From JAIQFL01 sp035295745 (GTDB taxonomy: Bacteria; Acidobacteriota; Terriglobia; Bryobacterales; Bryobacteraceae), in contig DATGIL010000033.1 in the NCBI GenBank assembly GCA_035295745.1, forward strand, positions 78,744 through 142,743: 64,000 bases of DNA. The letters are read 5' to 3'. The translations under genes and the position numbers were made by a program. A model generated the notes under the pieces. The model was not told the DNA's origin. It worked only from the letters and a program-made list of their open reading frames with translations, and ran no database searches. Below are positions 27,010 to 35,061 of the stretch, one piece after another (the stretch's first letter is position 1; each line of letters starts with the position of its first letter).

Positions 27010-27079
27010 ATTGCACATGGTGCAATGACATGAGATCGATGCGGAACGGATTCTATCACGCAAATCCGGCGGCGGGCAA
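27010..27079 (-). promoter_or_regulatory. Promoter of cytochrome/IclR unit with 17-bp palindrome
   Basis: On the minus strand TTGCCC (27079-27074) and TAGAAT (27055-27050) with 18-base spacing predict a start near 27043. The palindrome ATTGC-N7-GCAAT at 27010-27026 is centred at about +25, the same distance as at the epimerase promoter. A TTGACA further downstream (around 27001) has no matching -10. Confidence 0.6.
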
Positions 27080-27100
27080 GCAAAAACCTCGCGCTGTCAA

Positions 27101-27141
27101 GGCAAAGTAGAAATGTAGTGCTCCTGGCAAAGTAGAAATGT
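27101..27141. repeat. Pair of 16-bp direct repeats, possible IS end remnant
   Basis: GGCAAAGTAGAAATGT occurs at 27101-27116 and again at 27126-27141. Repeated terminal transposase-binding sites of this kind are a feature of IS21-type element ends. No transposase gene is present beside it, so if it is an IS end the element has been lost. The rest of 27031-27366 shows nothing else recognisable. Confidence 0.45.
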
Positions 27142-27366
27142 CGCCTTTCGAGGCTCTCTGCGGAGTGCGTGTTATTCTGCGTGTGCCTGTGAAGCGGAGA
27201 CGGGCAATGCCGGCGAGCAACCCGATCAAGGAATAGCCGGCCCGAACTCATCTGCGGACGATGCGAAGGAGCGTGGTCCTCACGCCACCTCCAGAGTCCC
27301 GTATCCAAAGAATCGCGATGCGTCGGGGCGCTAAGACTTGACACGAGGTTGTCGGGAGGCCTCCAA

Positions 27367-27498
27367 ATGCCAATTGACGCCGAGTCGCGAGGTGGAAAGG
27401 AACGCCGTCAGATGAGAGCCGCTGCCAACGAGCCGTCCAACTCCCTGCGGCACATAGCCGATCGCTCTGCGAACGTCGACCGCCTGATTAATTACTGA
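27367..27498 (+). CDS. Possible 43-aa peptide
   Basis: ATG at 27367 with a GGGAGG ribosome-binding site six bases upstream and a TGA at 27496-27498. The peptide is basic and polar with an amphipathic C-terminal stretch HIADRSANVDRLINY. The last bases overlap the stop of the convergent STAS gene. No family is recognised; coding status rests only on the ribosome-binding site. Confidence 0.3.
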   Translation: MPIDAESRGGKERRQMRAAANEPSNSLRHIADRSANVDRLINY

Positions 27499-27919
27499 CG
27501 TCGGGCATTCTCACGCCTTTGTGCTTCTCGGATTCGACGAATTCCAGGATGTCAAAGTGACGATTATCCCGATCCGGAAAGAAGCTGTCGATGGCATCAG
27601 GTTCGTCGTGGAATACCTCGAACACAGTTTCTAGCCGCGCCTCTGCGAGCAAGCTGAGATGAGTCGGGTTCATCTCAAAGATCGCCAGCTTCCCACCCGC
27701 TTTTTGCAGCTTCGCCAAAGCAAAGAGCAGCGTGCCGAGACCGGTGGTATCGAGCTTGCGCAGGTGGCTGAAATTCAATGCCACACGCAGCCTTCCTGCC
27801 TTTACCAGGTGGTCTAGTTCCGCTCGAAAATCGAGGTCTTCCTGTCCGAACGTGAGCTGTCCCTGCAGGTCTAGGATGGCGATACCTTCCACGTCTCGAG
27901 GAATGATTTCTAGCGACAT
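27488..27919 (-). CDS. STAS-domain anti-anti-sigma-factor-like protein
   Basis: 143 residues. The N-terminal ~110 residues form a STAS domain: IAILDLQGQLTFGQED, VALNFSHLRKLDTTGLGTLLFAL, GGKLAIFEMNPTHLSLLAEARL and VFEVFHDEPDAIDSF. The phosphorylatable serine region is present as DTTG, so the acceptor would be Thr. Proteins of this type bind anti-sigma kinases or scaffold stressosome-like complexes. The tail (HFDILEFVESEKHKGVRMPDV) is extra. No partner kinase or sigma factor lies adjacent. Confidence 0.85.
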   Translation of the reverse strand: MSLEIIPRDVEGIAILDLQGQLTFGQEDLDFRAELDHLVKAGRLRVALNFSHLRKLDTTGLGTLLFALAKLQKAGGKLAIFEMNPTHLSLLAEARLETVFEVFHDEPDAIDSFFPDRDNRHFDILEFVESEKHKGVRMPDVSN

Positions 27920-27992
27920 CGATTTTCGCCGACCGTCCGATGATTGCTTGCTGAAGCGCTTTCCTCAGGGACGCATGATCGTCCCGCAGCGC

Positions 27993-28349
27993 TTACTTTT
28001 CGTGATTCTCCGCACGGGCTCGCAGCTCTTTCGCGGCCTGGAACCAGTCTTCGTCTGGGGATCCCTCTGGGCAGCCTCGGGCTTCCCACAGTGCGTGAGC
28101 CAAGACTGCGATCTCCTCGTGCCCAAAGAGTGCGATGCCGTGTTCATTCACAGCATGCGTCTGCCCAGTATGCTCGTGCGCCTGCTCGGAATGCTCAAGA
28201 GCCCGTCTCGACAGCTCCTGCCCCGTTTGATGGTCCTGCTTCTCATGTGCTTCCGCGGCGCTGCTATGAGCGTGTGCGGCGGTATCGTGCAATTCGGCGG
28301 CCCGTTGATGGTTCTCGTAATGGGATCCGCTGTTGTAACGTCTGGACAT
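27993..28349 (-). CDS. His-rich DUF2934-type protein
   Basis: 118 residues. The N-terminal half is a histidine/alanine-rich helical region (NHQRAAELHDTAAHAHSSAA, AHEKQDHQTGQELS), and the C-terminal part IAVLAHALWEARGCPEGSPD..WFQAAKELR matches the DUF2934 signature. Small DUF2934 proteins are often stress-associated or accessory; function is not known. The ATG follows directly after the TAA of the upstream gene (TAAATG) with GGAGG in front, so the two are coupled. Confidence 0.75.
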   Translation of the reverse strand: MSRRYNSGSHYENHQRAAELHDTAAHAHSSAAEAHEKQDHQTGQELSRRALEHSEQAHEHTGQTHAVNEHGIALFGHEEIAVLAHALWEARGCPEGSPDEDWFQAAKELRARAENHEK

Positions 28350-28548
28350 TTAAAGGCCCTCCATCTCCCCCGATTGATTGCGAGTTTCCCGCGCCAGGGT
28401 GTAAGCGCGATTCGAGGACTCCAACGCCCGCTGCGAATGCCAGAAGTGCCGCTGTCGAGTCCCCTTTTTCATTATGTTCCGCGGCAGTCCGGTGGGACCG
28501 CGTCGCGAGTTCATGCTGCTCGTCAGCCCTCCGATCTGTCTGGGGCAT
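28350..28548 (-). pseudogene. Frameshifted His/Ala-rich small protein
   Basis: The ATG at 28548 has an AAGGAG ribosome-binding site. Frame 1 reads MPQTDRRADEQHELATRSHR..AEHNEKGD; the natural continuation HSQRALESSNRAYTLARETR is one frame over. Removing one base from the A5/G4 run (complement at 28461-28469) joins the two into a ~65-residue protein ending at the TAA at 28350. That is the expected size and sequence type for small proteins found beside DUF2934 genes. It may be a true inactivation, a homopolymer sequencing error, or recoding; the run sits exactly at the junction. Confidence 0.6.
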
Positions 28549-28875
28549 GCTTTCCACTCCTTCAGGTGCGGGTAAACCCTTGTTTTCCTGTGCACGAGGC
28601 GGACCAAACTCTTACAAGTCAGTCAACTTCGCGTCTGGAAGGCCTTTCGCGCCACGTGTCGCCTTGGACCTCGGCTTGACCGAACCGGTTCCCAGATGAC
28701 GGCCGGCGGTCAAATGCGCCTGTTACTGCCGGAAAGCGGGCAAGCAGACAGGTGCAGATTAACCCAAATTCCAGCCGGATCGAAGAGATTTTATTCGGGC
28801 CATCCGATACATGTAGGTACCGGCCGCGGATCCGCTGGCCCGGCAATGCCCACGAACTCGAAAGCCCGCTCACGC

Positions 28876-30741
28876 TCAAAGCACGATGCGCTCGTCGCCA
28901 TCGCGGCGCGTCACCCGTTCCCGGTCCAGAAATTCCAGCAGAGGAATGGCATACTTGCGCGAGATTCCTGTCCATTCTTTGAACGCGCCTACGCCGAAGC
29001 GTTCCGACTTGCGTGCAGCCAGCATCTGGCGCAACCGCGCAATCGCGGCGTGGTGAAAGACCAGCTCGTCATTAATCCGCACCAGCCGCTTCTCACGAAG
29101 AAGAATCTCGAGTAGCCGCCGCGCTCGCTTCGCCTCTACCGTCGACTTCGCCAATACTTCCGGCAACGTCGGAACCGCGAGGCCCGCTTCTTCGAATGCC
29201 CGCTCGATCGCCGTCCGCGCCTGCTCCTCCTCTTCCTTCAACACCACTTGATGTCCTCGCGACCGAACGGTCTCACCTTCGACGACCAGTTCCTTTGCGC
29301 TTGCCAATAGTGCGTCCAACACAGAAGGAGGCGCAGCCGTGAGTTCCCTGCTTCGTAAATCCTGCTTAGCGATTCCCGGCAGCAGCGGCTGCTCGCTATG
29401 AAACGCCCGCACCGCCTTCACCAGCCGGTCCCGTGTCGACTGGAACCAGGCGCGATCCACATACCAGGTCTGTGCTTGCGCGATCGCTACCAGCCCCGAG
29501 GCATTCGTGGAGATCTCTTTTTCGAGTAGACCCGTGCGCGCCACCAACTCCGCCATTCCGAGCCCGAATTCCGACTCGCGCACCAGCAACTCAATCCGCG
29601 CCGCAGTATCCCGCGAGGCCATTACGTCCAGGCGCGCCGCCACGGCCGTTCCTTTCCGATAGCGCCGCTCTCCGAGGTCCACCACCACGCCGCCGCCGAT
29701 CGTGACGACAGGAGAAAATTTGCGAATGATGAAACGATCTCCCGGCAGAAGCAGAGCCGGCTCCTCCAGCACGATCCGCACGTACGCGCGATTGCCCGGA
29801 TCGAGTGTTATCCCTCCCCCCAACAGCCGTACCTCCGCCTCAATCTCCGCCGTGCCCGAATGAAAATGCACCGGTGCGCGATGTTTCAGAGGCTTCGCCG
29901 AGGCCAAAAGGTCCAGCCGGCAGTCGAACGCCTTCACCGCTCGAAACCGCTTCGGCTCGGAGAGCACATCACCGCGTGTCAATTCCGAAGGTTCGATGTC
30001 CGCCAGATTGACAGCGGTCCTCTGTCCGGCCACCGCGCGTTCCGATTTCGATCCATGTACCTGAATCCCGCGAACCCGCAATCGGCGCCCAGCCGGGTAG
30101 ACTTCCACCTCCCTTTCCTTCTCGATTGAACCGGAAATCAGCGTGCCCGTCGCAACCGTGCCAAACCCCTTGATCGAGAACACACGGTCGATTGGCAGAC
30201 GAAAGTGGCCCGAAGCATTCTTCTCCGGCACTTCAGAGGAAATTCGCTCGATCGCCTTACGCAGATCCGCCAGTCCCGCTCCCGTCACCGAACTCACTGG
30301 CACAACCGGCGCCTTCTCCAGGAACGACCCCGCGACCAGTTCGTCCACTTCCAGCCGCACCAGGTCGAGAATGTCCGCGTCCACCAGGTCGGCCTTCGTC
30401 AACGCGATCACACCCCGCGGTATCTCCAGCAACCGGCAAATGTCGAAGTGCTCCCGCGTCTGCGGCTTGATGGATTCATCGGCCGCGATCACGAAGAGCA
30501 CCAGGTCAATGCCGCCCACGCCCGCCAGCATGTTCTTGACGAAACGCTCGTGCCCCGGCACATCCACGAACCCCAGGCGCACCGCTGCCGTCAGTTGCAG
30601 GTGCGCGAACCCGAGATCGATCGTGATGCCACGCCGCTTTTCCTCTTCCAGGCGATCGGCATCGATTCCGGTCAGCGCCTTCACCAAGGCAGTCTTGCCG
30701 TGATCGATGTGGCCCGCCGTGCCCACAATGATGTTTTTCAT
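28876..30741 (-). CDS. selB: Selenocysteine-specific elongation factor SelB
   Basis: 621 residues from the ATG at 30741 (MKNIIVGTAGHIDHGKT). The GTPase motifs are GHIDHGKT (~10-17), the switch GITIDLGFAHL, DVPGHE and TKAD. EF-Tu-like domains II/III follow (FSIKGFGTVATGTL, LTRGDVLSEP, LLLPGDRFIIRKFSPVVTIGGG in parts). The C-terminal ~250 residues contain the four winged-helix domains that bind SECIS RNA (SRKYAIPLLEFLDRERVTRR at the end). Delivers selenocysteyl-tRNA to UGA codons. The normal E. coli protein is 614 residues. selA, selD and tRNA-Sec are not seen nearby. Divergent from the glycosyltransferase, with 21 bases between start codons. Confidence 0.95.
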   Translation of the reverse strand: MKNIIVGTAGHIDHGKTALVKALTGIDADRLEEEKRRGITIDLGFAHLQLTAAVRLGFVDVPGHERFVKNMLAGVGGIDLVLFVIAADESIKPQTREHFDICRLLEIPRGVIALTKADLVDADILDLVRLEVDELVAGSFLEKAPVVPVSSVTGAGLADLRKAIERISSEVPEKNASGHFRLPIDRVFSIKGFGTVATGTLISGSIEKEREVEVYPAGRRLRVRGIQVHGSKSERAVAGQRTAVNLADIEPSELTRGDVLSEPKRFRAVKAFDCRLDLLASAKPLKHRAPVHFHSGTAEIEAEVRLLGGGITLDPGNRAYVRIVLEEPALLLPGDRFIIRKFSPVVTIGGGVVVDLGERRYRKGTAVAARLDVMASRDTAARIELLVRESEFGLGMAELVARTGLLEKEISTNASGLVAIAQAQTWYVDRAWFQSTRDRLVKAVRAFHSEQPLLPGIAKQDLRSRELTAAPPSVLDALLASAKELVVEGETVRSRGHQVVLKEEEEQARTAIERAFEEAGLAVPTLPEVLAKSTVEAKRARRLLEILLREKRLVRINDELVFHHAAIARLRQMLAARKSERFGVGAFKEWTGISRKYAIPLLEFLDRERVTRRDGDERIVL

Positions 30742-30762
30742 GCTGCTTGTTACAGTGTAAAA

Positions 30763-31896
30763 GTGCTCGTCCTGTCCGTGCTGGCCACGCTTGCCACTAT
30801 TGTTGCAGGATCGCTGGTTTATTGCGTCCTCACGGTCATCGCGGCAGTTCGCTATCGTGCGGTGAGGCCCAATCAGCTCGCGACACCGCCGATCAGCGTA
30901 TGCAAACCACTTGCCGGAGTGGACGAGGGCCTCGAAGAGAATCTTCGCACGTTCTTCGAACAGCACTACGCCGCGTTTGAGCTCCTCTTTGCCGTCCGCA
31001 GTCCAGAGGACCCCGCCATCGCTGTGGTCCAACGCCTGCAATCGCGATATCCGGCGATCCCCTCGAGCCTGATCGTCACCGGTGAGCCGCCCTATCCAAA
31101 TGCCAAAGTCTTCAGCCTGGATCGCATGCTCGCCGCCGCGCAGCATGACCTCATCGTGATGGCGGATAGCGATATTCGGGTCTCCTCTTCGATGTTGTCC
31201 ATCATCGCCGCGGAGTTCGCGGACTCCCGACTGGGACTGGCGACCTGCCCCTATCGCGCGGTGCCAGGCCGCAGCTTCTGGTCGACACTTGAGGCGATCG
31301 GATTGAACACCGAATTCATCGGCGGGGTGCTGGTCGCCCGCATGCTCGACGGCATGAAATTCGCTCTCGGCCCGACCATTGCCGCACGGCGCGAAACGCT
31401 GTTGAAGATCGGCGGCTTCAATGCCGTAAAGGATTACCTGGCAGAGGACTTCGTGATGGGAAAACTGGCCGCAGAGCACGGCTTCGGGGTAATTCTATCG
31501 TCTTATGTGATCGAGCACCGAATCGGGTCGCAAGCCCTGATGGCGAATCTGAGGCATCGATTGCGCTGGAATCGCAGCACCCGCCGGTCGCGCCCCTGGG
31601 GATATGTCGGGCAGGTCTTTACTAATCCTGTGCCCCTGGCGTTACTGGTGTCGGCGGTCCGGCCCGCATGGTGGCCGGTACTCGCCACCACGCTCGTCTT
31701 CCGCGCCGCGGCTGGATGGGCGACCGCGGAACACGCCCTCGACGATCCGTTGGTTCGCCGGCTCTGGTGGCTGGTTCCGCTGCAGGATGTGTTGAGCTTT
31801 CTGGTCTGGGTGGGCGGTTTTTTCGGGAACACCATTCTGTGGCGCGGCCGCAAGTACTATCTGCTTCCCGACGGCCGCTTCGAGTTACTGCCATAA
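30763..31896 (+). CDS. hpnI: HpnI-like/ceramide-glucosyltransferase-type glycosyltransferase
   Basis: 377 residues from a GTG at 30763. An N-terminal membrane helix (LATLATIVAGSLVYCVLTVI) is followed by a GT-A glycosyltransferase domain of the GT21/HpnI type: PPISVCKPLAGVDEGLEENL, VMADSDIRVSS (DxD-like), TLEAIGLNTEFIGGVLVARM, EDFVMG and HRLRWNRSTRRSRPWGY (QxxRW-like). C-terminal hydrophobic segments follow. HpnI adds N-acetylglucosamine to bacteriohopanetetrol; closely related enzymes glucosylate ceramide, so the name is provisional without other hopanoid genes nearby. No good ribosome-binding site precedes the GTG. Confidence 0.75.
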   Translation: MLVLSVLATLATIVAGSLVYCVLTVIAAVRYRAVRPNQLATPPISVCKPLAGVDEGLEENLRTFFEQHYAAFELLFAVRSPEDPAIAVVQRLQSRYPAIPSSLIVTGEPPYPNAKVFSLDRMLAAAQHDLIVMADSDIRVSSSMLSIIAAEFADSRLGLATCPYRAVPGRSFWSTLEAIGLNTEFIGGVLVARMLDGMKFALGPTIAARRETLLKIGGFNAVKDYLAEDFVMGKLAAEHGFGVILSSYVIEHRIGSQALMANLRHRLRWNRSTRRSRPWGYVGQVFTNPVPLALLVSAVRPAWWPVLATTLVFRAAAGWATAEHALDDPLVRRLWWLVPLQDVLSFLVWVGGFFGNTILWRGRKYYLLPDGRFELLP

Positions 31897-32065
31897 CTGA
31901 GTGTCGCAGGTGATCGCAAGACTCCCCCGCTAAACTACTGGCTACGGTCAACAGACCGCTCTGACCTGCGCGGTGGCGCAATCAAGCGGCGGTGGTTGAA
32001 GGAAGTTACGAGCCGCGATCGTGAAGAAGCGACCCCGGCCCGTAGGTTTCTCGGTATCCTGCTTT

Positions 32066-32226
32066 AGTACACCGTTTCAGAAATACGGTCTCGTATTTTG
32101 GCAAGAACACTCCACGGTCGTAGCTCGTAACCCACCCAAATACGTTCGCGCAATCGTGCGCTTGCGAGCCGCGCACGTCAGCAAGCGCTCTGGCAATACG
32201 CCGGCGGACTTCTGAAACCAGGTACT
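32066..32226. repeat. MITE-like intergenic repeat, copy A
   Basis: 161 bases bounded by imperfect terminal inverted repeats: AGTAC-N3-GTTTCAGAA at the left and the complement TTCTGAAAC-N3-GTACT at the right. The interior contains TGCGCTTGCGAGCCGCGC and GTAACCCACCCAAATACG blocks shared with copies at 34051, 46070, 54927 and 61421. No coding capacity. The flanks 31897-32065 show nothing else. Confidence 0.7.
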
Positions 32227-32234
32227 TGCCAATC

Positions 32235-32714
32235 CTATTCCCCGCCGCGGCCGAAGCGTGCGTTCGCGCCCGGAGGTGGTGCGCCCGGACCACCGGGTCC
32301 GCGTCCGCCGCCTGGAGGAAGCGTCGCATAGATTTTCTGTTGATCGGTGGTCAGAATGGCGTAAACCGCCGCCTCCGCCTTGGCATTAATTGCAGTCAGT
32401 TGGCCGTTCAATGTCCCGGCGGTGAGAGAAAGCTGGTCAATCAACGCGCTGTTGTTGGCGATAATCGCAGCGGAGATCGACTGCCGGTTGGTTTGCAGAC
32501 TCGTCTGGGTCGTCTCGCTGGACGTGTACGCATTGGTGTAGATGGTCAGGACGGTTGCCTTTTGCGCGTCGGTCAAGCTCAATTGCGCCGTCAGGAAGTT
32601 CACGCGGATTTGGGCCATAGTGGCGGGGTCTGGCGGTGTACCGGGCCCTTGAGCGGAGACGAGCGCCGCTGACAGGGCGATCGCGATGGAGAGTACTGGT
32701 AGTTTCTGTAGCAT
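32235..32714 (-). CDS. Periplasmic LTXXQ/Spy-like protein
   Basis: 159 residues from the ATG at 32714, giving signal peptide KLPVLSIAIALSAALVSAQ. The mature part is helical with the spaced motif LSLTDAQKATVLTIYTNAY and a second ILTTDQQKIYATLPP, the LTxxQ pattern of the CpxP/Spy family. It ends in a Gly/Pro-rich tail (GGGRGPGGPGAPPPGANARF). Family members act as periplasmic chaperones or metal/stress sensors. The Gly/Pro tail is common in acidobacterial members. Role here inferred only. Confidence 0.72.
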   Translation of the reverse strand: MLQKLPVLSIAIALSAALVSAQGPGTPPDPATMAQIRVNFLTAQLSLTDAQKATVLTIYTNAYTSSETTQTSLQTNRQSISAAIIANNSALIDQLSLTAGTLNGQLTAINAKAEAAVYAILTTDQQKIYATLPPGGGRGPGGPGAPPPGANARFGRGGE

Positions 32715-32820
32715 TCTTGTTAGTCCTCTGGAGGAGGCTCCTTCATTGAAGTTATCAGGCTGCATCTGTTGTGTCGCTTTTCCGTGTGTTAAGTATTGTC
32801 AAATCTAAATTCACTGCACG

Positions 32821-33393
32821 CTAAGTCTGAACCTTGATCAACACCCCCGGTTGAGTGCTGAGACTGCCGGCTTGCGCCACCACCGGATAGTCGCCATTCG
32901 GCAGCGAGGGCACGGTCACGTTCAACTGGTACAGGCCCGCACCCACCAACCCGGCGAACGAAACCGGAGCCGTAACGCCGCCCATGGTGACGGTGACTGC
33001 GGTAGCGGTGGGCGCGGCGCCTTGGTAAACCACCCCCGCCGCCACTGCCGGGGAAGTCGGCCCGAAACCGGTTCCGTAGAGTTCCAGAACGTCGCCAGGC
33101 TTCGCCGCACTACTTGCATTGATCACTGTTCCATCTGTTCGGACGGCCGCAACGTAATTCGCCGAGGCAAACAGCGCCGGCGACATACTGTCCAACATGG
33201 CCGCCGCAATGCTCGACGTGCCAGCGGAATTCGAGGCAGTCACTGACACGGTGCCGGTGTTTGTATCTGCCGGAGCCTGCAAGTTGATTTGTGTAGGACT
33301 CACGAAGTACAGGTAAGCCGGCTGCCCGTCTAGCTTTACAGTATCGGGCCGACCAGTAACAGGGGATCGACGGGCGTTACATGCCCACTGTTA
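32821..33393 (-). pseudogene. Orphan TIGR03437 C-terminal domain fragment
   Basis: The minus-strand frame is open from about 33393 and reads GQPAYLYFVSPTQINLQAP, VSVTASNSAGTS, PGDVLELYGTGFGPTSPAV, FAGLVGAGLYQLNVTVPSLP and ending VLIKVQT. This is the complete ~200-residue C-terminal domain called TIGR03437, normally found at the end of much larger extracellular acidobacterial proteins. No start codon, ribosome-binding site or signal peptide precedes it, and an in-frame TAA lies just upstream, so it is a remnant rather than a gene. Confidence 0.75.
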
Positions 33394-33540
33394 AGAGACC
33401 GATAACTCTTGATTAAGAACGTAAAGAGAAACGCCACCTGTGCAACTGCCCGAGGTAGCTGCCCGTCCCGATACCATGAGGAAGCGGCTCCGGGATTGGG
33501 AGCGGCGCCTCACCAACGTCAAAACCAGGAAAGACTAAAC

Positions 33541-34035
33541 ATGATTTTGAGACGATTCCGATTCGCCCCCATCGCGCTGGTAGCTCTGAGTGCCGCCGGC
33601 GCTTTCGCCCAAACTTCCTCCTCCAATACAGTCACACGGTCCCTGACCTCTCCGCCGATCGGGCTGGGAAGTTCGGAGACGGCGCAGGTGAACGTCGTGA
33701 ACACCGCGTCGAATTCCTCCAGTGGCACGGCAGCCTCCTGCACTGGCAGCATTTCCTTTGTGAATGCCAGTGGAACGACTATTGGAACAGCCAGTACGTT
33801 CACTGTGACCACCGGACAGATTTCCGCCGCAACCCTGCCTTTCTCCCGCGTGGGAGCAACTGGAGTCCGCACGGAGGTTCGCGCGGTGGTGTCCCTCACT
33901 TTCACCAGCGGATCGAATGTGCCTTGCGACCTGGTCACTTCCTTCGAGACTTTCGACACCGCCTCTGGCGCCACGCACCTTCACCTGGAGCAGAGCGGCG
34001 GAATTGAGGGCCCTGGTTTCGGGGGACGTAACTAA
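33541..34035 (+). CDS. Secreted hypothetical protein
   Basis: 164 residues. The ATG at 33541 follows AGGAAAG. The signal peptide is RRFRFAPIALVALSAAGAFAQ. The mature part is rich in Ser/Thr and predicted beta strands (TVTRSLTSPPIGLGSSETAQ; AQVNVVNTAS; GSISFVNASGTTIG), with two cysteines (CTGS, PCDL) that could pair. It ends in a flexible His/Gly-rich tail. No known family; similar small secreted beta proteins are frequent in Acidobacteriota. The ~150-base leader has some hairpin potential but no riboswitch was identified. Confidence 0.65.
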   Translation: MILRRFRFAPIALVALSAAGAFAQTSSSNTVTRSLTSPPIGLGSSETAQVNVVNTASNSSSGTAASCTGSISFVNASGTTIGTASTFTVTTGQISAATLPFSRVGATGVRTEVRAVVSLTFTSGSNVPCDLVTSFETFDTASGATHLHLEQSGGIEGPGFGGRN

Positions 34036-34050
34036 AGTAGTAGACCCGCT

Positions 34051-34240
34051 TTTAGAAGTCTGCCGACGTATTGCTGGACCGCTTGCCCCACATCGCTTGC
34101 TTACGCGCGCGGCTCACAACGAGCCACGACCGTAAGGGAGTGATTTTTCGGGCGATCGGGCATCGCTTGCTTACGCGCGCGGCTCGCAACGAGCCACGAC
34201 CGTGAGGGAGTGTTCTCGCTAAATACGAAGTCCGTATCAA
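34051..34240. repeat. MITE-like intergenic repeat, copy B, with internal 52-bp duplication
   Basis: A reverse-oriented relative of copy A beginning TTTAGAAGTCTGCCG and ending near AAATACGAAGTCCGTAT. A 52-base block starting CATCGCTTGCTTACGCGCGC is present twice, at 34091-34142 and 34161-34212, differing at two positions. It fills the space upstream of the response regulator gene. Confidence 0.65.
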
Positions 34241-34318
34241 CGCAATGATGTACCCAGAACAGAGGCACGTCCTCAAATCTAGCAGGGGCGGGCAAGGGTC
34301 TGCCCCAGGCCTCCTTCC

Positions 34319-35005
34319 ATGAATACACGCATTCTACTGGTTGAAGACGAGCCCGGTTTGGTGGTGACCGTTACCGACCTGCTGTCAGCGGAAGAGTACA
34401 TAGTCGAATCCGCTACTGACGGGGAGTCTGGCTATGCCGAGGCGCTGACAGGCGACTTCGATCTCATCATTCTCGACGTCACCCTCCCGCGGAAGATGGG
34501 TATCGATGTATGCCGCGAACTCCGTCAGCAGGGCGTCAATACCGCAATCCTGATGTTGACTGCGAGGAGCCAGGTGATGGACCGCGTGATTGGGCTGAAA
34601 TTGGGCGCGGACGATTACCTGACCAAGCCCTTTGCGCCTGCCGAACTGCTGGCACGAGTGGAGGCCCTGTTGCGCCGCCTCCGCAAGGCAGCGCCGATTC
34701 CCGTCCGCACCTTTCACTTTGGCGACGTGGAAGCCGATTTCGAACGCGCCGAGGTACGCAAACATGGACGATCGATTGCGATGGCCGCGAAGGAACTGCA
34801 GCTATTGCGCTACCTGGTAGATCATCGCGAACGGGTCGTCTCGCGGGCCGAAATCATGCACGAAGTTTGGGAATACAGCCGGGGCGTCTCCTCCCGTACA
34901 GTCGACGTACACGTCTCGTGGCTGCGTCAGAAGCTGGAAGATTGCCCGCAGTGTCCCAGACACATTCACACCATCCGGGGACGCGGCTATCGCTTCTCTC
35001 CGTAG
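34319..35005 (+). CDS. OmpR/PhoB-family response regulator (orphan)
   Basis: 228 residues. The receiver domain occupies 1-120: acidic pair near ED at 10-11, phospho-acceptor Asp53 in LIILDVTLP, TAR at ~82 and Lys in DYLTKPFAP. The OmpR-type winged helix follows at ~130-228 (KHGRSIAMAAKELQLLRYLV, SSRTVDVHVSWLRQKLED, HIHTIRGRGYRFSP). It is a DNA-binding regulator, but no histidine kinase gene is adjacent; the next gene is an M20 peptidase. Its own target genes cannot be read from the window. Confidence 0.92.
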   Translation: MNTRILLVEDEPGLVVTVTDLLSAEEYIVESATDGESGYAEALTGDFDLIILDVTLPRKMGIDVCRELRQQGVNTAILMLTARSQVMDRVIGLKLGADDYLTKPFAPAELLARVEALLRRLRKAAPIPVRTFHFGDVEADFERAEVRKHGRSIAMAAKELQLLRYLVDHRERVVSRAEIMHEVWEYSRGVSSRTVDVHVSWLRQKLEDCPQCPRHIHTIRGRGYRFSP

Positions 35006-35061
35006 CGTGTCCCGCCCAGCGTGACACCCCGCACGCGCCGCGCTACATTGAGGGGAGCCAC

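Noticed and set aside
28608..28875. Region after selB searched for tRNA-Sec
   Set aside because: No cloverleaf with a long variable arm or T-loop motif could be made.
30205..30762. Long open frame in front of the hpnI-like gene
   Set aside because: It is antisense to selB and gives arginine/histidine-rich sequence; a high-GC shadow.
33360..33540. GC-rich leader upstream of the secreted protein with GGTAGC-like and hairpin-forming blocks, recalling cyclic-di-GMP or cobalamin riboswitches
   Set aside because: The conserved cores (ACGCAAAGC...GGTAGC spacing, or the B12 box) are not present in the right order; a covariance-model search would be needed.
34510..35061. Open frame extending the M20 peptidase upstream through the response regulator gene
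   Set aside because: It overlaps a clear regulator in another frame; the ATG at 35062 has a ribosome-binding site and gives the normal N-terminus.
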